Of a stretch of 6,627 nucleotides of DNA, positions 6,129 through 6,627 are shown in pieces. This DNA comes from Deltaproteobacteria bacterium. Lineage in GTDB: Bacteria > Desulfobacterota > Syntrophia > Syntrophales > UBA2192. The notes beneath the pieces are model-generated. The model was not told the origin of the DNA and did no database searches. It was given only the letters and a program-made list of their open reading frames with translations. The stretch spans positions 1 to 6,627 of the forward strand of contig JAPLJU010000296.1 of NCBI GenBank assembly GCA_026388445.1, written 5' to 3'. How positions within the stretch are numbered: the stretch's first letter is position 1; the number at the start of each line of letters is the position of its first letter. The translations under genes and the position numbers were made by a program.

Positions 6129-6627
6129 ATCTTCGAGATTACCTGGTTCCCCATCATATCGAAGAGTGCCTGGACATGTTGAGCGGCTGGGAAGGCCGAG
6201 GCCGCCTTGTGGCCGGCGGCACGGATCTCGTGAGCAACCTCGAATATGGAAAAGCGCACGCCGAGACCCTCATCGACATCAGTTCCATGGAAGACCTAAT
6301 GGGTTTTGAGATCCAGGACCATGAACTGGTCATCCGGGCAGGGACCACCCACGGCCAGATCAGTGCGGACCCTCGCATCCGGCAGCTCTGGCCGGCCCTG
6401 GCCAAGGCTTGCGGCAGCGTGGGATCGCCTCAGATTCGAAACGTGGCCACCCTGGCGGGAAACGTCGTCAATGCCCAGCCTGCGGCAGACTCTGCCGTCG
6501 CCCTGGTCGCTCTGGGAGCCCAGGCGGAAATTTTGTCGCCTGGGGCCCGGCGTCTGGAACCGATCGAAAACCTCTACCAAGGGCTGGGACAGAGCACCAT
6601 CGACAGTTCGCGGGAAATCCTTGTGAC
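6125..6627 (+). CDS. FAD-binding subunit of the molybdenum hydroxylase (CoxM type), 3' truncated by window end
   Basis: The first 167 residues of a medium FAD subunit that would carry electrons from the Mo and FeS subunits to the final acceptor. The complete family member is about 270-300 residues, so roughly the C-terminal 40 percent lies outside the window. Two FAD-pyrophosphate-binding motifs are visible: VAGGTDL at residues 29-35 and the block SPQIRNVATLAGNVVNAQPAAD at 101-122, here with TLAGN where many relatives have TIGGN. The ATG at 6125 overlaps the preceding TGA stop in an ATGA arrangement, which indicates translational coupling and a stoichiometric complex. Only a weak GAAGGG precedes it. 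The frame stays open to the last base. A [2Fe-2S] subunit gene (about 150-160 residues) is expected next. The family assignment is firm; membership of a nicotinate dehydrogenase is inferred. Confidence 0.9.
   Translation, partial: MNLRDYLVPHHIEECLDMLSGWEGRGRLVAGGTDLVSNLEYGKAHAETLIDISSMEDLMGFEIQDHELVIRAGTTHGQISADPRIRQLWPALAKACGSVGSPQIRNVATLAGNVVNAQPAADSAVALVALGAQAEILSPGARRLEPIENLYQGLGQSTIDSSREILV

Noticed and set aside
6306..6626. Plus-strand open frame near the right edge in another reading frame
   Set aside because: It overlaps the FAD-subunit frame starting at 6125, which has clear FAD-binding motifs and is open to the window end; the alternative frame is a low-complexity shadow.

Overview
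The window carries five genes, all on the + strand: four complete and one running off the right edge. It is a GC-rich bacterial segment. The best single reading is a catabolic operon for anaerobic breakdown of nicotinate, or a close N-heterocyclic carboxylate, of the type described in Eubacterium barkeri. GC-rich codon use, the ferredoxin-dependent reductive chemistry and a long hairpin repeat with ends like those I recall from sulfate-reducing and syntrophic deltaproteobacteria suggest a member of Desulfobacterota. That placement is inference; there is no rRNA or other taxonomic marker here.

Layout. Bases 1-86 are a short leader with a possible weak promoter. Bases 87-887 encode a TrmB-family transcriptional regulator. 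About 12 bp later (900-2435) comes a ferredoxin-domain protein of the 6-hydroxynicotinate reductase family. After a strong ribosome binding site, 2457-3626 encode an amidohydrolase that resembles enamidase along its whole length. The stop codon of that gene touches a 127-bp imperfect palindrome (3626-3752) with 22-bp near-perfect terminal inverted repeats. Beyond it, 3837-6128 encode a full-length molybdopterin-binding subunit of the xanthine dehydrogenase family. An ATGA overlap leads into the FAD-binding subunit (6125 to the window end), which is cut off.

How the genes fit together. The molybdenum hydroxylase (Mo subunit + FAD subunit + an expected [2Fe-2S] subunit downstream) would hydroxylate nicotinate to 6-hydroxynicotinate. 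The ferredoxin-type reductase would reduce this to 1,4,5,6-tetrahydro-6-oxonicotinate. The enamidase would open the ring hydrolytically to 2-formylglutarate and ammonia. The TrmB-like protein is a plausible local regulator. The genes for the lower pathway (2-formylglutarate to propionate and pyruvate in E. barkeri) are not in the window. The substrate is inferred from gene combination, not shown.

Points most worth a second look: the enamidase seems to use a lysine (Lys162) where E. barkeri enamidase has a bridging glutamate; the reductase has a third four-cysteine motif after its two ferredoxin motifs; and the palindromic repeat sits exactly between the reductase/enamidase pair and the hydroxylase genes, starting on the last base of a stop codon.
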